A stretch of 64,000 nt of DNA from Sulfitobacter sp. 20_GPM-1509m (GTDB taxonomy: Bacteria; Pseudomonadota; Alphaproteobacteria; Rhodobacterales; Rhodobacteraceae), in the NCBI RefSeq assembly GCF_000620505.1, contig NZ_JIBC01000004.1:620001-684000 (forward strand), given 5' to 3'. The position numbers and the translations under genes were made by a program. Shown here one piece after another: positions 44,574-51,980 of this stretch (within the stretch, counting starts at the first letter, position 1; every line of letters starts with the position of its first letter). The notes beneath the pieces are model-generated. The model had not been told where the DNA came from. It did no database searches and saw nothing but the letters and a program-made list of their open reading frames with translations.

Positions 44574-45611
44574 TTAGCCGAAGCTGTAGGGCGGGCCCGC
44601 CTTGTCGATCACGTCGTTATAATCGCGGAAAATCTGGACGATCTTGGCGTTCACTTCGCCCTCTTGCGCCACCTCGTCCCAGAAGACCTTGGCCGCGTCT
44701 TCGACGACTTTCCATTCCTCTTGCGGGATCGAGCGCAATTGCAGCTTGTCGCCCTTGGCACGCAGCGACGCCTCGCCGCCCCAATACCACTGGTTGCGAT
44801 AGGTGTGACCGGCCTCGATCCCCGCCATCACGATGGCTTTCAGATGCTCGGGCAGATCCGCCCAGCGGCCTTCGTTGACAAAGAACGACCCGATCCATGC
44901 GCCCGAGATGTTGTTGGTCAGGAAATAGTCGGTCACGTTTGCCCAACCAACGGTGTAATCCTCGGTGATGCCGGACCACGCCATACCGTCCAGCTCGCCC
45001 GTCTGAACCGCAACTTCCGCGTCTTCATAGGGGATCGAAACCGGCACGACGCCGAACTGAGTCAGGAAACGGCCGGCTGTGGGGAAGGTGTACAGCTTCA
45101 GCCCGTCCAGATCGGCCAGCGATGTGACCTCTTTCTTGGTGTTGAAGTTGCACGGGTCCTGCCCCGCCGCCGACAGCCATGTCACGCCGACCTTGGCGTA
45201 CTCCTCGCGCCAGATGTCGGCCAGACCGTATTGGTTGAACAGCACCGGCACATCCAGCGAATGTTTGGTGGCCAGCGGGAAATAACCGCCGAACTGCTGC
45301 AAGGGCGTGGGCGACGCCATGCTGTCGTCGTCCGAATGTACGGCGTCGATGGTGCCACGTTGCAGGGCCTGGAACAGCTCGCCGGTGGGGACGATCTGGT
45401 CGGCGTAGAACAGCTCGATCTCAAGCTCGCCGTTGGCAGCCGTGTTGATGTAGTCGATGACAGGCTTGGTCACATGCTCGCCCAGCGCGGCGCCGGCATA
45501 GGTCTGGAACCGCCACTTGATGGTGTCCTGTGCCCGGACGATGGCAGGGGCGGCAAGGCTGGCCGCGCCGCCAAGGGCTGCGGTGCGGATGAAATTGCGT
45601 CTCGTCGTCAT
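44574..45611 (-). CDS. dctP: TRAP transporter substrate-binding protein, DctP family
   Basis: A 345-residue periplasmic solute receptor. It has a Tat-type leader MTTRRNFIRTAALGGAASLAA with cleavage near VRAQ, then the DctP fold: IKWRFQTYAGAALGEHV, GELFQALQRGTIDAVHSD, WLSAAGQDPCNFNTKKEV. Known: most DctP receptors bind carboxylates through a conserved Arg, but some take other substrates. ATG at 45611 follows AAGGAGA; a longer in-frame start is not supported. It is the third transport gene after the Q and M subunits (48 bp gap). The ligand is unknown. Confidence 0.93.
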   Translation of the reverse strand: MTTRRNFIRTAALGGAASLAAPAIVRAQDTIKWRFQTYAGAALGEHVTKPVIDYINTAANGELEIELFYADQIVPTGELFQALQRGTIDAVHSDDDSMASPTPLQQFGGYFPLATKHSLDVPVLFNQYGLADIWREEYAKVGVTWLSAAGQDPCNFNTKKEVTSLADLDGLKLYTFPTAGRFLTQFGVVPVSIPYEDAEVAVQTGELDGMAWSGITEDYTVGWANVTDYFLTNNISGAWIGSFFVNEGRWADLPEHLKAIVMAGIEAGHTYRNQWYWGGEASLRAKGDKLQLRSIPQEEWKVVEDAAKVFWDEVAQEGEVNAKIVQIFRDYNDVIDKAGPPYSFG

Positions 45612-45659
45612 GTCTCTTCTCCTTGTTAAGTTGGGGTGCACCGTTTGCGGTGTCTGTTA

Positions 45660-46985
45660 TCAGTTTGCGTAGACGTAATTGGGCAGCCACAGGGCGATCT
45701 GGGGGAAGGCCATCACCATCACCAGCGCCCCCACCATGACCAGAACAAAGGGGGCGATGGACCCGTAGATGTCGCGCAGTGTGATCTCGGGCGGGGCCAT
45801 AGCCCGCATCAGGAACAGGTTATAGCCAAAGGGCGGCGTCATATAGGCGATCTGGCAGGTGATCGTGTAAAGGATACCGTACCACACCAGATCAAAGCCC
45901 AGCGCGCCTACCAGCGGCACATACAGCGGCGCGACGATCACCAGCATGGCCGTGTCGTCCAGAAACGTCCCCATGATGATAAAGCTAAGCTGCATCAGGA
46001 TCAGGATCACCCACGGGCTCAGGTTCAGCCGCTCGGTGAACAGGTTCTCGATCGCCTTGACCGCGCCCAGCCCGTCGAACACCGCGCCAAAGGCCAGTGC
46101 CGCCAGAATGATCCACATGAACATGCAGGTGATGCCCAGCGTCTTGCGGACCGAGTTTTCGAAGACTTCGCGGGTCATGCGCCCCTTGAGGATGGCCGCG
46201 ACAAAGGCCGCAATCGCCCCGATGGCCGAGCTTTCCACCAGCGATGTCCAGCCTTTGACGAACGGGAACATCATCACCGCAAAGATCACCACCGGCAGCA
46301 GCCCCGCGCGCAGCAACGCCAGCTTTTCGCGGCGCGGCATCGCGCGTTCCTCGGCGCTCAGCACCGGGCCAAGCGACGGGTTCAGCCAGCAGCGGATGGT
46401 GATGTAGGCAATGAACATCGCCGCCATCATCAGCCCCGGAACCACCCCCGCCAGCCAAAGCTGGCCCACCGGTTGCCGCGCGATCATTGCATACAGCACC
46501 AGCACGACCGACGGCGGCACCAGAATGCCCAGCGACGACCCCGCCTGGATCACCCCGGTGACCATGCGTTTGTCGTACCCCCGTTTCAGCAGTTCGGGCA
46601 GCGCGATGGTGGCGCCAATGGCCATGCCGGCAACGCTCAGCCCGTTCATCGCGGAAATCAGCACCATCAGCCCGATGGTCCCCACCGCCAGACCGCCGCG
46701 CAGGCCGCCCATCCAGACGTGGAACATCTTGTAGAGGTCATCGGCGATCTTCGATTCCGACAGAACGTAGCCCATGAAGATGAACATCGGCAGCGTCAGC
46801 AGCGGATACCATTTCATCAGCTTCATCGCGGCGGAAAAGCCGATGTCATAGCCGCCCTTGTCGCCCCACAGCAGCAGGGCCGCGACGACAGCGACAAAAC
46901 CGATGGCGCCGAACACACGCTGACCTGTCATCAGCATCAGCATCATCGTCGAGAACATCAGGGTGGCGATCAATTCATATGACAT
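45660..46985 (-). CDS. dctM: TRAP transporter large permease (DctM)
   Basis: A 441-residue membrane protein with about 12 segments of the DctM family: LTLPMFIFMGYVLSESKIAD, GTIGLMVLISAMNGLSVAGM, the GSSLGILVPPSVVLVLYAMI motif, and the C-terminal MGTFLDDTAMLVIVAPLYVP and LVWYGILYTITCQIAYMTPP. It is the catalytic permease of a TRAP system driven by the Na+ or H+ gradient. Its start overlaps the dctQ stop (TGATG), so the two membrane subunits are coupled. Confidence 0.95.
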   Translation of the reverse strand: MSYELIATLMFSTMMLMLMTGQRVFGAIGFVAVVAALLLWGDKGGYDIGFSAAMKLMKWYPLLTLPMFIFMGYVLSESKIADDLYKMFHVWMGGLRGGLAVGTIGLMVLISAMNGLSVAGMAIGATIALPELLKRGYDKRMVTGVIQAGSSLGILVPPSVVLVLYAMIARQPVGQLWLAGVVPGLMMAAMFIAYITIRCWLNPSLGPVLSAEERAMPRREKLALLRAGLLPVVIFAVMMFPFVKGWTSLVESSAIGAIAAFVAAILKGRMTREVFENSVRKTLGITCMFMWIILAALAFGAVFDGLGAVKAIENLFTERLNLSPWVILILMQLSFIIMGTFLDDTAMLVIVAPLYVPLVGALGFDLVWYGILYTITCQIAYMTPPFGYNLFLMRAMAPPEITLRDIYGSIAPFVLVMVGALVMVMAFPQIALWLPNYVYAN

Positions 46986-47554
46986 CAGATCTCATGGCCC
47001 TTCAGCCGCAGCACATCTTTGCAAAGCTCGGAAAGGCACTGCAAAATCATCAGGAAAAAGCCCACGATCATCACGACTTTGACGGGCCACAGATAGGGCC
47101 GCCAGGCGGACGAGGATTGTTCAAGCCGCCCGATTTCCTCGGTGCCGGTGACGACGCCGAACAGGTAGCTCAGCGGCTCGGTCTGCCAGTAGCCCAGCGA
47201 ATAGGCGGTCGAACTGATGGCGCCATAAAGCAGGACCACAAGGTAGAAGATCAGCAGCAGGACGGTGAACATATCGACCCATGCCTTCTTGCGGATCGAC
47301 CAGTCGCCATAGAGCAAATCCATGCGCACATGGTCGCCCATCTGCATCGAATAGGGCCCGCCCAGGATATAGTAGCCGACCATAATGAACTGGGCCATTT
47401 CCAGCGTCCAAAGCGACGGCAGGAAAAAGACCTTGTTGACCGAAGACCACAGCAGCACGCCCATCAGCACGAAAATCCCGTACATCATGACCCGGCCCAG
47501 GCGGTAGTTGACGGCATCAACCCCGCGAATAAATCCACGCATCATGCGCTGCAT
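46985..47554 (-). CDS. dctQ: TRAP transporter small permease (DctQ)
   Basis: A 189-residue protein with four hydrophobic segments (about 19-38, 52-70, 95-117, 156-174), the DctQ layout; it is the small membrane subunit that binds DctM. The start at 47554 is preceded by AGGGGG. An alternative at 47545 overlaps the stop of the hydrolase gene (ATGATG), so translation is coupled in either case. It carries the GGPYSMQMGDHVRMDLLYGD loop and WQTEPLSYLFGV. Confidence 0.93.
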   Translation of the reverse strand: MQRMMRGFIRGVDAVNYRLGRVMMYGIFVLMGVLLWSSVNKVFFLPSLWTLEMAQFIMVGYYILGGPYSMQMGDHVRMDLLYGDWSIRKKAWVDMFTVLLLIFYLVVLLYGAISSTAYSLGYWQTEPLSYLFGVVTGTEEIGRLEQSSSAWRPYLWPVKVVMIVGFFLMILQCLSELCKDVLRLKGHEI

Positions 47555-48315
47555 GCGACCCCCTGAGCGTTGAGTTTCCCACAGGCATCGTTCAGCCATT
47601 CGGCCAGCATGTCGCCCATCTGTGCCTGTTCCGCCTCGGTCTGGATCAGGTCGTTGCGCACTTCGATCATCACGTTCGGGTGGCCGTGGGCAGTCCCGTG
47701 AACCTGCAAGGTGTGGGTTACCCCGTCGCCGGGCCCATAGGGCGCGTTGCGCTGCACGTCTGCCGAGGTGTGGGCGGTCGCAATGTCCAGCATGGCATCG
47801 GCCAGCCGCGTGTCGGCGTCGTGCAGAACACCGATCTCGACCGCGCGGGGCGTACCGTTGTAAACGGGGGTAAAGCTGTGGATGGTGACCAGCACCGGCG
47901 CCGGTCTGGCTGCAACAGTTTGTACAAGAAGGTCGCGAAACGGTACATAATATGTCGCCGCCCGGGCCGCGCGCTGATCGGGGGTCAGGGCCGCATTGCC
48001 GGGCACATCAAAGATTTCGCTTTTGGCGGGCATGGCCCCCGGTGCCTCGGGCGGACGGTTGCAATCATACACCAGCCGCGACACGCAACTGGCCACCAGC
48101 ACCGCATCCAGACGTTTGGCGATCTGCCGCGCCACACCCAGCGCGCCGGGGTCCCATGCGGCATGGCTGACCTTGGCCGCGTCGGACAGGCCCAGCCCCT
48201 CAAGTGCCTCGGGAATAAAGCACGACGCATGTTCGCAGACCAAGACAACGGACGAAGTGCCCGAGGAATTGATTGTCTGTGCGATTGGTATCTGAGTTGC
48301 GTCTGCGTCTGTCAT
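47542..48315 (-). CDS. N-formylglutamate amidohydrolase family protein
   Basis: A 257-residue hydrolase of the FGase family: SVVLVCEHASCFIPEALEGL, VYDCNRPPEAPGAMPAKSE, PVLVTIHSFTPVYNGTPRAV, GVLHDADTRLADAMLD and NVMIEVRNDLIQTEAEQAQM. The known role is hydrolysis of N-formylglutamate in histidine degradation, but no hut genes are here. It begins the TRAP/ligase operon, so it could instead hydrolyse the gamma-glutamyl amide at the end of that pathway. That role is an inference. ATG at 48315 follows AGGGGG; the longer in-frame form would run through the promoter region. It is divergent from the RpiR regulator. Confidence 0.85.
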   Translation of the reverse strand: MTDADATQIPIAQTINSSGTSSVVLVCEHASCFIPEALEGLGLSDAAKVSHAAWDPGALGVARQIAKRLDAVLVASCVSRLVYDCNRPPEAPGAMPAKSEIFDVPGNAALTPDQRAARAATYYVPFRDLLVQTVAARPAPVLVTIHSFTPVYNGTPRAVEIGVLHDADTRLADAMLDIATAHTSADVQRNAPYGPGDGVTHTLQVHGTAHGHPNVMIEVRNDLIQTEAEQAQMGDMLAEWLNDACGKLNAQGVACSA

Positions 48316-48357
48316 GGCACCCCCTGCGCTCACAAAGTGCTTGCCTCGACGGCCATC

Positions 48358-48409
48358 TGTCAACAGAATTGTGAAAATATCCATCAGCCAAACTTGGTGT
48401 GAAAAATAT
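48358..48409. promoter_or_regulatory. Divergent promoter/operator region between the hydrolase and RpiR genes
   Basis: The 115-bp gap contains a direct repeat, TGTGAAAATAT (48370-48380) and TGTGAAAAATAT (48398-48409), offset by 28 bp in an AT-rich island. On the minus strand a perfect -35 TTGACA sits at 48363-48358, facing the hydrolase operon, but the -10 is weak. The repeats are a plausible binding site for the RpiR protein encoded next to it; this is an inference. Confidence 0.4.
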
Positions 48410-48430
48410 TCGATCAAACAGGAGGCGCCC

Positions 48431-49303
48431 GTGTCGTCAGACGCGCTTACGATATCCGACCGCATCCAGCAGAAGCTGGACGATCTGACCCGTGCCGAAC
48501 GTCAACTGGCCCATTCCATCCTGGAAAACTACCCGATCTCTGGGCTGGGGCCGCTGACCGAACTGGCGCTGGATGCCAATGTGTCCGGCCCCACCGTGGC
48601 GCGGATGGTGCAAAAGCTGGGGTTCAAGGGCTATGCCGAGTTTCAGGCCGAACTGCGCGAGGAACTGCGCGCCAAGGTCAAAGGGCCGATTGCCAAACAC
48701 GACACATGGGCCGACAGCGCGCCGTCGGGGCATATCCTGAACACCTTTACCGACGCCGTGATCGACAACATCCGGCACACGCTGGGCCAGATTGATCCTC
48801 AAGCCTTTGATAAAGCATGCGCTTTGGTTGGTGATCCCGCACATCACCTGTATATTGTCGGCGGACGGGTGACGCACACGCTGGCGGAATACCTGTTTTT
48901 GCACATGCAGGTGATCCGCCCTAACATCACCCACGTGCAATCCACGTCGAACGCATGGCCGCACTATCTGCTGGACGTGAAACCGGGCGATGTCTTCGTG
49001 ATCTTCGACGTGCGCCGTTACGAGAACAATACCCTGAAACTGGCCGAGATGGCCCATGCACAGGGCGCAAAGATCATCCTGTTCACGGATCAATGGCGCT
49101 CGCCCGTCCATCAGCTGGCCGACATCAGCTTTAGCAGTCGCATCGTGGTGCCGTCGGCGTGGGATTCAGCAGCCACGACTCTTTTGCTGACCGAAACGAT
49201 GATTTCAGCAGTACAAAACCTGCGCTGGGACGACACCAAGGGACGCATGGAAGAGCTGGAAGCGATGTTCGACCAGACCAAGCTGTTCCGCAAGTTCACC
49301 TGA
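48431..49303 (+). CDS. MurR/RpiR family transcriptional regulator
   Basis: A 290-residue regulator with an N-terminal HTH_6 domain (about 1-80: ISDRIQQKLDDLTRAERQLA, GPLTELALDANVSGPTVARM) and a C-terminal SIS domain (about 125-270: HHLYIVGGRVTHTLAEYLFL, KPGDVFVIFDVRRYENNTLK, KIILFTDQWRSPVHQLADIS) that in the family binds phosphosugars or related effectors. GTG at 48431 is chosen because AGGAGG (48420-48424) lies 6 bases upstream. It is divergent from the hydrolase/TRAP operon and probably controls it. 71 bp follow before the solute operon. Confidence 0.9.
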   Translation: MSSDALTISDRIQQKLDDLTRAERQLAHSILENYPISGLGPLTELALDANVSGPTVARMVQKLGFKGYAEFQAELREELRAKVKGPIAKHDTWADSAPSGHILNTFTDAVIDNIRHTLGQIDPQAFDKACALVGDPAHHLYIVGGRVTHTLAEYLFLHMQVIRPNITHVQSTSNAWPHYLLDVKPGDVFVIFDVRRYENNTLKLAEMAHAQGAKIILFTDQWRSPVHQLADISFSSRIVVPSAWDSAATTLLLTETMISAVQNLRWDDTKGRMEELEAMFDQTKLFRKFT

Positions 49304-49374
49304 CTGCCTAAAAAACAGGCATCGGTACCGCGGCGGGTTGCGACCGGGACGGGCAAGTCCCAGACTGATCCCAA

Positions 49375-50175
49375 ATGCAGCAACCGCTTCCTCTTCTTGT
49401 CTTCAGCGATCTCGATGGCACGTTGATTTCGCACGACACGTACCGGTGGGATGCCGCCCGCCCTGCGTTGGCGCACCTGCGCGGCATCGGTGCGGGCGTG
49501 GTGCTGGCCAGCAGCAAAACAGCGCCGGAAATCATCGGCTTGCGCGCGCAGATGGGGCTGGAGGACTGGCCGGCCATCGTTGAGAACGGCGCGGGCGTGT
49601 TGGATGCACAGGCCACGGACACGCCAGCCGACACCGAGTATCTGCGCTTGCGGTCCGCGTTGAACCAACTGCCCGATAACTTGCGCGGGCTGTTTCAGGG
49701 CTTTGGCGATCTGGACGTTGCGGGGGTGGCGAAGTTAACGGGTTTGCCCCCCGCCGATGCGCAAAACGCCAAAACGCGGGCCTTTTCCGAACCGGGGCTG
49801 TGGCACGGCACCGATGCCCAACGCACCGCGTTTCTTGAAGCGCTGGGGCAGCACGGCATAACCGCCCGCGAAGGTGGGCGGTTCCTGACGCTGTCCTTTG
49901 GCCAGACCAAGGCCGACCGGATGGCACAGATCATTGCCACATACCGCCCACAGGTCACATTGGCCCTGGGTGACGCGCCGAACGACATCGAGATGCTGCA
50001 AACCGCCGACCACGGCGTGATCATAGCCAACCCGCACCGCACGCCCCTGCCCCCGCTGGACGCCGAAGCCGCGGGGCGTATCACGCGCACCACCCTGTCC
50101 GGTCCCGACGGCTGGAACCGCGCGGTGCTGGATTTCGTTGACTCATTGCCCCCTGAACAAGGACGCCACCCATGA
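49375..50175 (+). CDS. Glucosyl/mannosyl-3-phosphoglycerate phosphatase (HAD family)
   Basis: A 266-residue HAD phosphatase. Motif I is VFSDLDGTLIS with D12 and D14, motif II is VVLASSKTAPEIIGLRAQMG and the end motif is ALGDAPNDIEMLQTADHGVI, matching the MPGP/YedP subfamily (Cof type cap). It removes phosphate from glycosyl-3-phosphoglycerate to give the compatible solute glycosylglycerate. Coupling to the glycosyltransferase gene (ATGA at 50172) supports this. No good Shine-Dalgarno is visible before the ATG at 49375. Whether the sugar is glucose or mannose is not set by this sequence. Confidence 0.87.
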   Translation: MQQPLPLLVFSDLDGTLISHDTYRWDAARPALAHLRGIGAGVVLASSKTAPEIIGLRAQMGLEDWPAIVENGAGVLDAQATDTPADTEYLRLRSALNQLPDNLRGLFQGFGDLDVAGVAKLTGLPPADAQNAKTRAFSEPGLWHGTDAQRTAFLEALGQHGITAREGGRFLTLSFGQTKADRMAQIIATYRPQVTLALGDAPNDIEMLQTADHGVIIANPHRTPLPPLDAEAAGRITRTTLSGPDGWNRAVLDFVDSLPPEQGRHP

Positions 50176-51395
50176 CAGATTTTCACCAGAACGGGAACGT
50201 GGCGACGCTGCACAATTTGCGCACCCGCTCTTTGGATGAGATGACCTATGAGCTTGAGACCTTTGCCCAGTCGCGCAAAATCTCGTTGATCCTGCCGTGT
50301 CTGTATTCCGAACTGGAAACCGATGCCATGCCGCTGATCCTGAGCGAATTGGCCAAGGTCACGTACCTGCACCGCATCATCATCGGTCTGGACCGCGCCG
50401 ACGAAGCCCAGTTCCGCCACGCGCAGCAGTTTTTCAAAGGGTTGAACCAGAACCACATCGTGATCTGGAACGACAGCCCCCGCATGAAAGCATTGGGCGC
50501 GCGACTGGATGCGCTGGGGCTTGCGCCGATGGAACAGGGCAAGGGCAAGAACGTGTGGTCGTCGCTGGGCTATCTGATCGGCTGCGAGGACAGTTCGGTG
50601 ATGGCGATCCATGATTGCGACATCGTCACCTATACCAACGAAATGCTGGCGCGGCTGGTTTATCCGGTGGCCAACCCGACGTTTCCCTATCAGGTGGCCA
50701 AGGGATTCTATTCCCGCGTCGGTCAGGGCAAGCTGAACGGGCGCGTCACGCGGCTGTTGGTCAGCCCGTTGCTGATTGCGCTGAAACGGGTGATCGGCGA
50801 CCGCGATTATCTGGATTACCTGCGCAGCTTCCGCTATCCGCTGTCCGGCGAATTCGCCATGCGCACCAGCATCCTGCCCGACCTGCGCATTCCGTCAGAC
50901 TGGGGGCTGGAAATCGGCGTGCTGTCCGAAGCCTGGCGCAATCTGGCCCCCAAGGCGGTTTGCCAGGTCGAGATTGCCGACAACTATGACCACAAGCATC
51001 AGGACCTGAGCCCCGAAGACGCAAGTGCAGGCCTGAGCCGTATGTCGACTGACATCTGCAAGGCGATCTTCCGCAAGCTGGCCGCCGATGGTACCGTGTT
51101 CACACCCAATGTGTTCCGCACGCTGAAAGCGACCTATTACCGCTGCGCGCTGGACCTGCTCGAGGCCTATTACACCGATGCGCAGATGAACGGGCTGACC
51201 ATCGACCGGCACAAGGAAGAGCTGGCAATTGAACTCTTTGCCGAAAACATCATGCGCGCGGGCCAGACGTTTCTGGACAACCCGCACGAGACACCCTTCA
51301 TCCCGACATGGAACCGTGTCCACTCGGCCGACGCCAGCTTTCTGGCCGATCTGCGCGCGGCGGCCGTCGCGGATGAAAAGGAGTTTTCGGACTAG
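50172..51395 (+). CDS. Glycosyl-3-phosphoglycerate synthase (glucosyl- or mannosyl-type glycosyltransferase)
   Basis: A 407-residue GT-A fold enzyme: ISLILPCLYSELETDAMPL (nucleotide-sugar site), LHRIIIGLDRADEAQF, the metal-binding D148-C-D150 in AIHDCDIVTYTNEM, and SGEFAMRTSILPDLRIPSDW. These motifs fit retaining GT81/GpgS and related MpgS enzymes that transfer glucose or mannose from NDP-sugar to 3-phosphoglycerate. With the phosphatase it would make glucosylglycerate or mannosylglycerate, solutes for salt, heat or nitrogen stress. Its TAG stop shares bases with the convergent gene's stop (CTAG at 51392-51395). Confidence 0.85.
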   Translation: MTDFHQNGNVATLHNLRTRSLDEMTYELETFAQSRKISLILPCLYSELETDAMPLILSELAKVTYLHRIIIGLDRADEAQFRHAQQFFKGLNQNHIVIWNDSPRMKALGARLDALGLAPMEQGKGKNVWSSLGYLIGCEDSSVMAIHDCDIVTYTNEMLARLVYPVANPTFPYQVAKGFYSRVGQGKLNGRVTRLLVSPLLIALKRVIGDRDYLDYLRSFRYPLSGEFAMRTSILPDLRIPSDWGLEIGVLSEAWRNLAPKAVCQVEIADNYDHKHQDLSPEDASAGLSRMSTDICKAIFRKLAADGTVFTPNVFRTLKATYYRCALDLLEAYYTDAQMNGLTIDRHKEELAIELFAENIMRAGQTFLDNPHETPFIPTWNRVHSADASFLADLRAAAVADEKEFSD

Positions 51396-51913
51396 GGCCC
51401 GCCGCCCCCGTTGGACAGGAGGACGCCCGCAACCAGCCCCGCAACGGCGGTGATAACAGGCAGAACCCAAACGGGGCGTTTCGCCGGCGTCGGTTTTGGT
51501 TTTCTGAGGGCGTCGAAGTTGCGGAACATCGACACGCTCAGGTCATCTGCAGGGCAGGTGATATAAACCTCGCGTCTGGGCGCATGGGTCGGGTGGTGGT
51601 TCCAGCATTCCAGCGTGATACGTCCGCGCGCATCGGCAGCCTGTGCAATCACAACCGTCTCGCCCGGCTCGTCGCACAGTTCCATGCGCGCCGAAGTGCC
51701 TGCACAAAGCGCGTCGAAAAAGCCCCGGATCTGACCGCGCGGATTGCCCAAGGCCATCGAGACACGGGCGAGATAGACCATATCGTCGATCTCAAGCTGG
51801 AATTCGGCCCAGCCGGCACCCTCTGGTATCAGGCGCATCCCGATAGTGCCCGCGGCGTAGGCGGGCGCGTCCGCGCCTTGCATCCATATGTCCCGGTCGT
51901 CCAGATCGTCCAT
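51392..51913 (-). CDS. Hypothetical protein with C-terminal membrane anchor
   Basis: A 173-residue protein that I do not recognise. Residues 1-120 are soluble, mixed alpha/beta, with paired Cys and His-rich spots (LECWNHHPTHAPRREVYITC). After a Pro/Lys linker (RKPKPTPAKRP), a single hydrophobic helix (about 148-166) precedes a GGGG-P tail, so it looks tail-anchored with the bulk in the cytoplasm. It is the last gene of the minus-strand run, 67 bp after an FAD oxidoreductase. Its stop overlaps the convergent glycosyltransferase stop. No function is assigned. Confidence 0.7.
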   Translation of the reverse strand: MDDLDDRDIWMQGADAPAYAAGTIGMRLIPEGAGWAEFQLEIDDMVYLARVSMALGNPRGQIRGFFDALCAGTSARMELCDEPGETVVIAQAADARGRITLECWNHHPTHAPRREVYITCPADDLSVSMFRNFDALRKPKPTPAKRPVWVLPVITAVAGLVAGVLLSNGGGGP

Positions 51914-51980
51914 GTCGCGTCAGTTCACCGATTGGGGGCACGGACAGTCTAGCAGCCCGCGTCCCAAAGCCAACCAGCCC

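Noticed and set aside
45636-46982. A 448-codon frame antisense to dctM
   Set aside because: Almost entirely His/Gln/Arg/Asp-rich low-complexity sequence, the usual complement of a hydrophobic membrane protein gene.
47542-48315. A histidine-utilisation (hut) locus based on the N-formylglutamate amidohydrolase
   Set aside because: No hutH, hutU, hutI or hutF-like gene is nearby, and the gene is co-operonic with a TRAP transporter and amide ligase instead.
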